From Lachnospiraceae bacterium (GTDB lineage Bacteria; Bacillota; Clostridia; Lachnospirales; Lachnospiraceae), in contig JAFUUM010000263.1 in NCBI GenBank assembly GCA_017477805.1, forward strand, positions 1 through 6,511: 6,511 bases of DNA. The letters run 5' to 3'. Under the pieces are notes generated by a model. It worked only from the letters and a program-made list of their open reading frames with translations. It searched no databases and was not told the origin of the DNA. The position numbers were made by a program, and so were the translations under genes. Shown here one piece after another: positions 1-5,384 of this stretch (positions within the stretch are counted from its first letter, which is position 1; each line of letters starts with the position of its first letter).

Positions 1-1008
1 AAGTTTGGAGTAAACCAGCAGACCTGCCTGATCGGTAGCGGATGCATCTACAAGAGTGTTGCAGATAGGGCCGTCATCGGTCTGTTCGTTGTAGTTATTG
101 ATCCACAGTTTGATCCATGCCAGTGCGTAAGCGCCGTTTGCGCCAAGACCAAGGTCGCTGGCATCGCTCTGCATAGCCTGGATGGTGGGCTCAAAGTAAG
201 CCTTCTTGGTGTCGTCCAGCTTGTCGTAAGCATCTTTCAGCCAGCCTGCGTACTTATCCTGGGTCAGCATCATCAGGAAGTTCTTACCGACGATCTCGGA
301 GTCAACGCCCATGAACAGGGGATGATTGCCTTCGTAGATGAAATCCCAGCAGTTGGTGTATTCTGCATCACCGGTGTTGTTGTACATGAACACCTTGTTC
401 AGCGTCTGCAGAGGTAAAAATCCGGTATAAGCATCGGGAGTGGTGCCGTTTGCTTCAGCCCATTCCTTGGGAACGAAAGTCTTCAGAATACCGGTATCCA
501 CCATCTTGCTCTGGATCTGGTTACCATCCTGGATCAGGGTCATGGCGAAGGTACCTTCGCTCTTTAAGGAGTCGGAAGTCAGCTGCTCGAAGATCTTGTT
601 GTTCTTGGGCTGCTGCCACTCGAATTCCATGCTGTAGTTGGGATCGATGGTCTGCAGATACTCGATGAATACGGGCAGTGCGGATTTACCACGGCTGGAG
701 TTACCAACACCGTAGAAGGTCTTAAAGTTGGACTCTTCGATTGCCTTCTTGGCCAGCTCTTCCATGGTCATGCCTTCTGCTTCGGCAATGATGGCATCGA
801 TGCCGGTGAGCTCAGCTGCGGGATTGGGATCAGCTACCGTGCCGGATCCTGCATCGGTTGTAGCGGTAGTGGTGGTTGTGGTGGTCTGTGCGGGTTCCGT
901 TGTTCCCGTACCTGCTCCGGTGTCGCTGCCGGTGCTACCGCCGCCGCAGCCTACCAGAGATGCTACCATTGTCAGTGTCAACAGTGCGGATAAAAGTTTC
1001 TTTTTCAT
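1..1008 (-). CDS. ABC transporter solute-binding lipoprotein (C-terminus off the left edge)
   Basis: This gene encodes an extracellular substrate-binding protein that would be anchored to the outer face of the membrane and deliver a ligand to an ABC importer. The visible 336 residues open with a lysine-rich start and a hydrophobic signal segment, ending in the lipobox L18-V19-G20-C21. A flexible Gly/Ser/Thr-rich tether follows (about 22-66), including seven consecutive threonines at 42-48. The mature domain begins near residue 67. The segment around 205-240 (KVFMYN, then W-D-F-I, then a G-V-D strand) resembles the hinge and second lobe of PotD/AfuA-type (COG1840-like) binding proteins, but I am not sure of the subfamily. 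The start is fixed by a strong AAGGAGG five bases upstream. The reading frame is open to the left edge, and permease genes would be expected beyond it. It lies 198 bp after the regulator gene on the same strand. A sulfosugar or glycoside ligand is inferred from the neighbours only. Confidence 0.85.
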   Translation of the reverse strand, partial: MKKKLLSALLTLTMVASLVGCGGGSTGSDTGAGTGTTEPAQTTTTTTTATTDAGSGTVADPNPAAELTGIDAIIAEAEGMTMEELAKKAIEESNFKTFYGVGNSSRGKSALPVFIEYLQTIDPNYSMEFEWQQPKNNKIFEQLTSDSLKSEGTFAMTLIQDGNQIQSKMVDTGILKTFVPKEWAEANGTTPDAYTGFLPLQTLNKVFMYNNTGDAEYTNCWDFIYEGNHPLFMGVDSEIVGKNFLMMLTQDKYAGWLKDAYDKLDDTKKAYFEPTIQAMQSDASDLGLGANGAYALAWIKLWINNYNEQTDDGPICNTLVDASATDQAGLLVYSKL

Positions 1009-1013
1009 TTGTT

Positions 1014-1020
1014 CCTCCTT
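1014..1020 (-). promoter_or_regulatory. Shine-Dalgarno of the solute-binding protein gene
   Basis: On the minus strand AAGGAGG lies five bases before the ATG at 1008. It is a near-perfect ribosome binding site and settles the start of the lipoprotein gene. Confidence 0.85.
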
Positions 1021-1044
1021 TTTACGTCCCGGTCCCATGCGTTC

Positions 1045-1059
1045 TTCGTACTTTACGAA
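1045..1059. promoter_or_regulatory. Small palindrome, possible operator (TTCGTA-3-TACGAA)
   Basis: The arms ttcgta and tacgaa are perfect 6-bp inverted repeats around a 3-bp centre, about 37 bp upstream of the binding-protein ATG. The size and symmetry suit a dimeric repressor site in the leader of this gene. No matching copy is seen in the other promoter region of the window, so it may serve a regulator encoded elsewhere. It could also be chance. Confidence 0.3.
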
Positions 1060-1069
1060 AACACAAAAT

Positions 1070-1098
1070 GGGTACCGAGCAGTTTTTGCTCTGTACCC
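1070..1098 (-). terminator. Hairpin with T-rich tail: terminator or attenuator before the binding-protein gene
   Basis: A 12-bp stem with one internal mismatch (GGGTAC and GTACCC at its base, GAGCA and TGCTC near the loop) closes a 5-nt loop. In the minus direction it is followed by ATTTTGTGTTTT, a loose T tract, as in a weak intrinsic terminator. It lies between the regulator gene and the binding-protein gene, so it could end or reduce transcription from the four-gene operon. It also has a T-rich run on the plus strand, but no plus-strand gene needs it. A structured 5' leader or mRNA-stabilising hairpin is the main alternative. Confidence 0.45.
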
Positions 1099-1100
1099 AC

Positions 1101-1106
1101 ATTGTA
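1101..1106 (-). promoter_or_regulatory. Possible -10 element (TACAAT) for the binding-protein gene
   Basis: TACAAT on the minus strand matches the sigma-A -10 consensus at five of six positions and sits in an A-rich stretch. No good -35 hexamer is found 16-18 bp upstream (the best is TGCAAA), so this is a weak or activator-dependent promoter at most. A transcript starting here would begin inside the 1070-1098 hairpin and could not fold it fully. Confidence 0.25.
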
Positions 1107-1154
1107 TTTTTTCTCATATTTGATTTGCAGAGGACGATTCTGACATTTTTTGTA

Positions 1155-1208
1155 GAATCATGACACCAAGGTCGCAGCAGCGGAACAATCCGAGGGGTGT
1201 CATGGTTC
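1155..1208 (-). repeat. Long inverted repeat overlapping the ROK stop codon
   Basis: Arms of 13 bp with one mismatch (gaatcatgacacc at 1155-1167, ggtgtcatggttc at 1196-1208) enclose 28 bp, which contain a small nested stem (cgga/tccg at 1181-1192). The outer arm includes two bases of the regulator's TGA stop. No T tract follows in the minus direction, so it is not a standard intrinsic terminator. A 3'-end stabilising or processing hairpin is a possible role. It shares bases 1155-1159 with a second 6-bp inverted repeat (1136-1141 with 1154-1159), so the two stems exclude each other. Confidence 0.5.
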
Positions 1209-2385
1209 AGAAGAAGAACTCCTCCAGTACCACTGATAACGCTTCCGTGTGGTCTTCCCGCTGGGGCAGGGTCGACTGCAGGATAAAATCCTGTCCTTTG
1301 TCGGGGTCGTATTCACGGTAAAGCTTCTGTATACGTTCAAATAATCCGGGAACTTCAAACAGGTATCCGGAGACGATGATCCGGTCGGGATCCAGGATGC
1401 TGACAGCATTTCGGATGGAATGACACAAAAGATCGATCTTTTCGTTCATGACCTTTTGCACTTCCGGATCGGGCAAAATACCCCATTCCGCACTGTTCCT
1501 GTAAGTCATCCGATGTCCGGCTTCCGTCCATTCCTGTACCGGCTTCGTTTCCCGCAGATCCCGCATGAGGGAATGGGTGGAGATCTCTGTTTCCAGGCAG
1601 CCTTTTCTGCCGCAATTGCAGGGACGCTTACTTCCTTCCACGGGCATATGGCCGATCTCCCCGGCAAGTCCGGATGCTCCCTGGTACACTTTCTGATCCA
1701 GGATCATGGCACTGCCCACACCGGGCCCCCACTTCACCAGCATGAAATCATCGTGGGTTCTGCCGTATCCCAAAAGGATCTCACTTTCTGCATAGGCCTT
1801 CAGGTTATTCTCCGTCACCACGGGAACGCCCAGTTCCTTTTCCACGATCTGCCGCACCGGCACTTCTCTGTTCCAGATGCTGTAGGTGTTGTAGCTGATG
1901 CCTGCTGCCCGGTCCACTTTTCCCGGCAGTGTCACGCCGCATCCAAGAATATCACCCTCCGACAGTTTCAGGCTCTTCATCATCTTCCGGCATTCTCCGG
2001 CAGCCTGTTTCAAAAACTTGTCCGGATCCGCATCCCGGTCCGTGGGCATATTTGCCTCGGCAAGGACAGTTCCGCCCAGATCCGTCACCGACAGGTAAGT
2101 CTCGTCCGCTTCGATCCCGATGCAGACGATCTTTTTATATCCTCTGTTGATATCGATCAGGATCTTCTTCCGGCCGGCTTTTTTCTCGCCTTCCGCTTCT
2201 CCCAGTTCGACGATCATGCCTGCCTCCATGAGTTCCGTGCATATCATGGTGACGCTGGCGGCCGTCAATCCCATAGCGGTGGCGATGTCCTTTCTGGACA
2301 TGGCGCCGCGGTCATTTAAGATCCGAAGCACCGCCGACTGATTCTTCCGTTTTACGTTTTCAAGATTGATCCCCTGATATCTCAT
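1207..2385 (-). CDS. ROK-family transcriptional regulator
   Basis: This 392-residue protein has an N-terminal winged helix-turn-helix (about residues 14-77, with recognition-helix region RKDIATAMGL then AASVTMICTEL) followed by a ROK sugar-binding domain, the plan of XylR/NagC/Mlc-type repressors. The ROK zinc signature is intact: E243-I-G-H246, then C256, C258 and C263 in a CxCGxxGCxE pattern. Kinase function looks lost. The first phosphate loop (DxGxT in ROK kinases) reads as an unrelated I91-E-A-D-E run, and the catalytic aspartate of the E-N-D motif is Asn194. It should therefore bind a sugar and DNA without phosphorylating. The ATG overlaps the isomerase stop as ATGA, with GAGG five bases upstream, so translation is probably coupled. 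It is the last gene of the operon and likely controls it. The operator and the inducer, perhaps a sulfosugar, are inferred. Confidence 0.9.
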   Translation of the reverse strand: MRYQGINLENVKRKNQSAVLRILNDRGAMSRKDIATAMGLTAASVTMICTELMEAGMIVELGEAEGEKKAGRKKILIDINRGYKKIVCIGIEADETYLSVTDLGGTVLAEANMPTDRDADPDKFLKQAAGECRKMMKSLKLSEGDILGCGVTLPGKVDRAAGISYNTYSIWNREVPVRQIVEKELGVPVVTENNLKAYAESEILLGYGRTHDDFMLVKWGPGVGSAMILDQKVYQGASGLAGEIGHMPVEGSKRPCNCGRKGCLETEISTHSLMRDLRETKPVQEWTEAGHRMTYRNSAEWGILPDPEVQKVMNEKIDLLCHSIRNAVSILDPDRIIVSGYLFEVPGLFERIQKLYREYDPDKGQDFILQSTLPQREDHTEALSVVLEEFFF

Positions 2386-3725
2386 TCATACCTCACAATG
2401 TTAAGGTCCAACATTCTTCCCAGTTTTTCCAGCGCCCCGCCCACGCGGCCGTAGATGACAACATAGTGGGGTTCCCATCCGGTCTGGATGGTCTCTTTTA
2501 CGATAAGATCCGCAGGGTAATCCGTCTTTACCACAATGGAGGTTCCCTGGAACTGTTTGGGCTTATCCAGGATCTCGCCCTCTGCAATAAAGAACCGGAA
2601 ATTGCCCTCGGGGTCTCTGCCGATCCGGAAGATGGTGGCTTCCGCTCCGGGCTTGCATCCGAAATCCATCACCGGTCCGATCTTCCGATTGGGGTGAACA
2701 CCCACCTGTGCCCCCGTGTCGCATCTTGCAAGATCGCAGGCTGCCATACCGCAGTGCCAGTAGGTAATGGTCCCTTCGGTCTCATCTTCCGCCACGGGAT
2801 CTCCGAAGAAGGTGGAGCCTCCCGTCAGCTGTGAACCCACATACATGGAAAGGGCGCCGTACACATCCGTCTCACAGCTGGAGGGGATCTGCAACGTATT
2901 CAATAAGGATAATACCATACATACCGGGGTCCCGAAGGAGGTAAAGAAATCGGGCCAGCATCTGGAAGAGATGGCGCCGATGCCGTTTTCTTCCACATAG
3001 GATTTATATGCCTTATAAAGCCTTGCAAAATCCCGGATATTCTTCTCCGGCATCTCCCGAAGACCAACGACCTTTTCTTCCGCTTCCTTTAAGTCCGCTT
3101 CGCATTCTTCATCGGTATAGGCCTTTGCCTTTTCGATGAGTTCTCTTGCTTCAATGGCATCCAGTTTTACACCGAAACTCCGCATCAGTTCTGCATCCAG
3201 GGCTCTTCCAAATCCAAATCCCTGAGGCGTATGGCCGATGGCGGACATCTTCAGATTCCGAAGATTCTTTTTTACTTTGGCAGCCGCCACGGTCTCCGTG
3301 ATCTCTTTTTTGCAGGCCTCTTCTCCCGGTGCTCCAAGAACGTGGATAAAACCGCCCTCGCCCCGGAACTGGCAGATGGCATTTGCCGCGGAATATGCTC
3401 CCGTCAGGGAATTGCTGCGAAGCCTTGTGCCGTCGATCACCGGCTCCCGAATGGTCCAAAGAAGGATGGGGCAATCACAGCGGTTTAAGATCTCGCTGGC
3501 ATAAGCCGCATTGGCAAAAGTAATGTTCTGGAGGATCACAAGATCCGGCTCTTTTCCCTCAAGAAAAGCTGCCACTGCATCCACCGTCAGACAGATCTCA
3601 TCGGGGCAAAGGATATCCCCGTCGATCTCCTTCAGCATCTTTACGGAAGCATCAAACTGCTCCTTAGCGGTTTCCATATGATAAGTTCCCACACCGATGG
3701 GAACGTAAACGATCTGATATCCCAT
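2382..3725 (-). CDS. sftI: L-fucose/L-arabinose isomerase-family protein, probable sulfoquinovose isomerase
   Basis: This 447-residue protein has the layout of FucI/AraA-fold ketol isomerases: alpha/beta N-terminal domains (about 1-170) and a C-terminal catalytic half. Candidate divalent-metal ligands are E285 (in CETD), D309 (in FGDP) and H420 (in EPHY). The Glu-Asp spacing of 24 equals that of Glu337/Asp361 in E. coli FucI, whose third ligand is His528. A further conserved-looking stretch is W323-H-C-G. Family members of this type catalyse sulfoquinovose to 6-deoxy-6-sulfofructose in sulfo-TAL Firmicutes. That role is assigned here because the next two genes are a transaldolase and a YihU-family reductase, and no fucose kinase or fuculose aldolase is present. 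The start lies 3 bp after the reductase stop, with AGAGG ten bases upstream. The fold is secure; the substrate is inferred. Another aldose-ketose pair remains possible. Confidence 0.75.
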   Translation of the reverse strand: MGYQIVYVPIGVGTYHMETAKEQFDASVKMLKEIDGDILCPDEICLTVDAVAAFLEGKEPDLVILQNITFANAAYASEILNRCDCPILLWTIREPVIDGTRLRSNSLTGAYSAANAICQFRGEGGFIHVLGAPGEEACKKEITETVAAAKVKKNLRNLKMSAIGHTPQGFGFGRALDAELMRSFGVKLDAIEARELIEKAKAYTDEECEADLKEAEEKVVGLREMPEKNIRDFARLYKAYKSYVEENGIGAISSRCWPDFFTSFGTPVCMVLSLLNTLQIPSSCETDVYGALSMYVGSQLTGGSTFFGDPVAEDETEGTITYWHCGMAACDLARCDTGAQVGVHPNRKIGPVMDFGCKPGAEATIFRIGRDPEGNFRFFIAEGEILDKPKQFQGTSIVVKTDYPADLIVKETIQTGWEPHYVVIYGRVGGALEKLGRMLDLNIVRYE

Positions 3726-3728
3726 ATC

Positions 3729-4586
3729 TTAGTTTCCTCTGACGACTTTGATGGTGGCGCGAAAATCTTCCTTCCCCATGCCGGCCTCCATGGCCTTGTC
3801 GTACACTCTCTTTGCGTTTTCTTCACCGGGCATGGAAACACCGCACTCTTTCGCAAGGTTCACGCAGATGTTCACATCCTTGGACATGTTCTCAATGGAA
3901 AATGCGGTGGTGTAATCCTCAGCCTCCAGTTTGGCCGCCTGGCCGTCCAGGTAAAAGCACTGGCCGCCGCCGTAGGAAATGGCGGTTGCGAACATGGGGA
4001 TGGTGATGCCGTTTTTCTGCGCCAGAGAAATGGTCTCGTTCACACCGTTCTGGATCTGGGAAACAAGAGCGTTGTGGCAGATCTTCATCACAAGTCCTTT
4101 TCCGTTTTCTCCCATGTAGATGATGTTCTCGCCCATGTACCGGAGGATCGTCAGGATCTGATCATACAGTTCCTTATCGCAGCCAACATAAATACCAAGC
4201 TTTCCTTCGATGGCTGCAGGCTTACTCTTTACAACAGGCGCATCCGCAAACTGAGCTCCGGTGGCCTTTACCATCTTGGAAATCTCCACGGATACCGCGG
4301 GATCGATGGTGCTCATGTCGATGCAGATCTTGCCGGGTCCCAGCAGATCCTTGATGCCTTCATAAACTGCACGGGAATGCTCGCTCTTGGGAACCATGGA
4401 AATGATCACATCGGAAGCCTTCGCCAGTTCTCTGGAATCAGCACAGGCTACAGCACCCTTGGATGCCAGAAGATCCACTTTTTCTTTTACAAAATCAAAT
4501 GCATACACGGTATCCCCGTGCTTTTTCACGATATTTTCGCACATGGACTCGCCCATGATGCCAAGTCCGATAAATCCGATCTTCAT
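3729..4586 (-). CDS. 3-hydroxyisobutyrate dehydrogenase-family reductase, probable 3-sulfolactaldehyde reductase (YihU-like)
   Basis: This 285-residue, full-length beta-hydroxyacid dehydrogenase starts with the dinucleotide loop G7-L-G-I-M-G12. Asp31 at the end of the second strand favours NAD(H) over NADP(H). The catalytic lysine is K168 in KxxxN (N172), and K236-D237 match the conserved KD of the C-terminal helical domain. The substrate loop is unusual: after D115-A-P-V, the S-G-G that holds the carboxylate in typical members is V119-K120-S121. E. coli YihU, the sulfolactaldehyde reductase, as I recall it carries G-R-T at this place, with the arginine contacting the sulfonate. A lysine here would fit the same job. 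In the pathway it would reduce 3-sulfolactaldehyde to DHPS in the cytosol and reoxidise NADH. An AAGGAG lies eight bases before the ATG, 18 bp after the transaldolase stop. Tartronate-semialdehyde or hydroxyisobutyrate activity is less likely because the S-G-G is missing. Confidence 0.8.
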   Translation of the reverse strand: MKIGFIGLGIMGESMCENIVKKHGDTVYAFDFVKEKVDLLASKGAVACADSRELAKASDVIISMVPKSEHSRAVYEGIKDLLGPGKICIDMSTIDPAVSVEISKMVKATGAQFADAPVVKSKPAAIEGKLGIYVGCDKELYDQILTILRYMGENIIYMGENGKGLVMKICHNALVSQIQNGVNETISLAQKNGITIPMFATAISYGGGQCFYLDGQAAKLEAEDYTTAFSIENMSKDVNICVNLAKECGVSMPGEENAKRVYDKAMEAGMGKEDFRATIKVVRGN

Positions 4587-4604
4587 AACGGTCTCTCCTT
4601 TCTC

Positions 4605-5291
4605 TTATGCCTTTGCGGTGTTATCCCAGGCGTCGCAGAAAATGCCAAGACCCTGGTTGGTGTAAGCGTGCTTCATGCAGTCCTGATAAACCGCAAGGCC
4701 TGCCGTTACGATGTCGGCTCCCGCTACGGCGCAGTCCGTGATCTGCTTGGGTGTCCGCACTGCTGCACAGATGATCTCGGTCTTACCGTAGAAACCGTAG
4801 TTTTTATAAATGTCCACAATGTCTTTGATGTACTGTCTGCAGTCTTCGCCGTTGGATTCCTTCCAGCCGATGAAAGGAGAAACAAACAAAGAGCCGTTCT
4901 TTGCAGGCAGAATGGCCTGTGCTGCGGAGAAGATCAGGGTCACGTTGGTACGGATCCCCTCTTTTTCCAGGATCCTTGCAGCTGCGATACCGGGCTCAAT
5001 GGCAGGGATCTTGATGACGAAGTTCTTGCTGATGGCTGCCACTTCTCTTGCCATCTTGACCATCTCTTCGGTATTATCCAGATGGGGATTGATCTCCACA
5101 GATACGGGGAAACGGTCCACACCTTCAAGTCCCTCTTCCTTGATCCAGTTTGCGATGTCGGTAATGGCGGTCATAAAGGGCTTGCCGCTGTTCTGGATAT
5201 GACGGGGATTGGTGGTGACACCGTCGATACCGAAGGTGCTGTAAGCAAACTTGATCTCATCTAACTTTGCGCTGTCCAAAAAGAATTTCAT
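4605..5291 (-). CDS. sftT: Small transaldolase, probable 6-deoxy-6-sulfofructose transaldolase
   Basis: This 228-residue class I aldolase-fold (TalC/FSA-size) enzyme has Schiff-base Lys94 in VIKIP, with Asp6 and Asn28 in the expected places. Glu66 and Phe140 (in SPF) match TalB Glu96 and Phe178, whereas fructose-6-phosphate aldolase has Gln and Tyr. This points to transaldolase rather than aldolase chemistry. The phosphate site is altered: the arginine of SPFxGR is Trp143, the serine of SxR is Ala177, and only Arg179 is kept. The early loop reads TTNP-R30-H31 where common family members have S/T-L. These changes fit a donor carrying a sulfonate at C6. It would convert sulfofructose plus glyceraldehyde-3-phosphate to sulfolactaldehyde plus fructose-6-phosphate. 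The ATG at 5291 is chosen because GGGAGG lies eight bases upstream. It is the first gene of the operon. The fold and reaction type are firm; the sulfosugar specificity is inferred. Confidence 0.83.
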   Translation of the reverse strand: MKFFLDSAKLDEIKFAYSTFGIDGVTTNPRHIQNSGKPFMTAITDIANWIKEEGLEGVDRFPVSVEINPHLDNTEEMVKMAREVAAISKNFVIKIPAIEPGIAAARILEKEGIRTNVTLIFSAAQAILPAKNGSLFVSPFIGWKESNGEDCRQYIKDIVDIYKNYGFYGKTEIICAAVRTPKQITDCAVAGADIVTAGLAVYQDCMKHAYTNQGLGIFCDAWDNTAKA

Positions 5292-5295
5292 AGAA

Positions 5296-5366
5296 ATAGC
5301 CTCCCATATATACATTTAATTAATTAACTCTATTAACTAATTGTATTATTGTACTTGGGAGGCTAT
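5296..5366 (-). repeat. 11-bp inverted repeat pairing promoter spacer with the transaldolase Shine-Dalgarno
   Basis: The arm atagcctccca (5296-5306) and its exact complement tgggaggctat (5356-5366) are separated by 49 bp. In the minus direction the upstream arm lies in the spacer between the -35 and -10 elements. The downstream arm contains the GGGAGG ribosome binding site of the transaldolase. RNA started at the local promoter lacks the upstream arm, but RNA read through from the GH13 gene would carry both and could hide the ribosome binding site. Confidence 0.7.
5320..5340. promoter_or_regulatory. Operator-like AT-rich inverted repeat at the operon start site
   Basis: On the minus strand TTAGTTAA, five bases, TTAATTAA form an 8-5-8 inverted repeat with one mismatch, at and just after the predicted transcription start. 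It partly overlaps a perfect 12-bp palindrome (ttaattaattaa, 5316-5327) and two direct copies of attaact nine bases apart (5323-5329 and 5332-5338). The position suits a repressor. AT-rich sites of this style are used by ROK regulators such as XylR, making the operon's own regulator the natural candidate. Confidence 0.4.
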
Positions 5367-5373
5367 AAGTCAA
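5345..5373 (-). promoter_or_regulatory. Sigma-A-type promoter of the four-gene operon
   Basis: On the minus strand TTGACT (5373-5368) and AATAAT (5350-5345) each match consensus at five of six positions and are spaced by 17 bp, the optimum. The predicted start is near 5338, giving a leader of about 46 nt before the transaldolase ATG. It is the clearest promoter in the window. Confidence 0.7.
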
Positions 5374-5384
5374 CTATTTTTTTG

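Noticed and set aside
728..1123. Plus-strand frame with a valine-rich stretch over the lipoprotein N-terminus
   Set aside because: The valine run is only the reverse complement of the threonine-rich tether, and the opposite strand has a perfect ribosome binding site and lipobox.
1420..2319. Plus-strand open frame of 299 codons antisense to the ROK gene
   Set aside because: It shows no family signature and is fully explained as the mirror of a clear ROK protein with HTH and zinc motif.
1207..2385. Sugar kinase for a sulfo-EMP type pathway
   Set aside because: The protein has an N-terminal DNA-binding domain and lacks the catalytic Asp and phosphate loop; the known sulfofructose kinase is also of another family.
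3678..5264. Very long plus-strand open frame (528 codons) antisense to three genes
   Set aside because: It covers parts of the transaldolase and isomerase genes and the whole reductase gene on the other strand, has no ribosome binding site or recognisable domain, and reads as a His/Asp/Gly-rich antisense shadow of biased codon use.
2382..5291. L-fucose or L-arabinose catabolic operon
   Set aside because: No fuculokinase/ribulokinase or class II phosphate aldolase is present, while a transaldolase and a YihU-family reductase are.
5292..5315. Upstream ATG that would lengthen the transaldolase by eight residues
   Set aside because: It would put the GGGAGG site inside the coding sequence and has no ribosome binding site of its own; family members start at the equivalent of MKFFLD.
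5292..5384. Catabolite-responsive (cre) element near the operon promoter
   Set aside because: I found no stretch with the TGNNANCGNTNNCA pattern in this gap.
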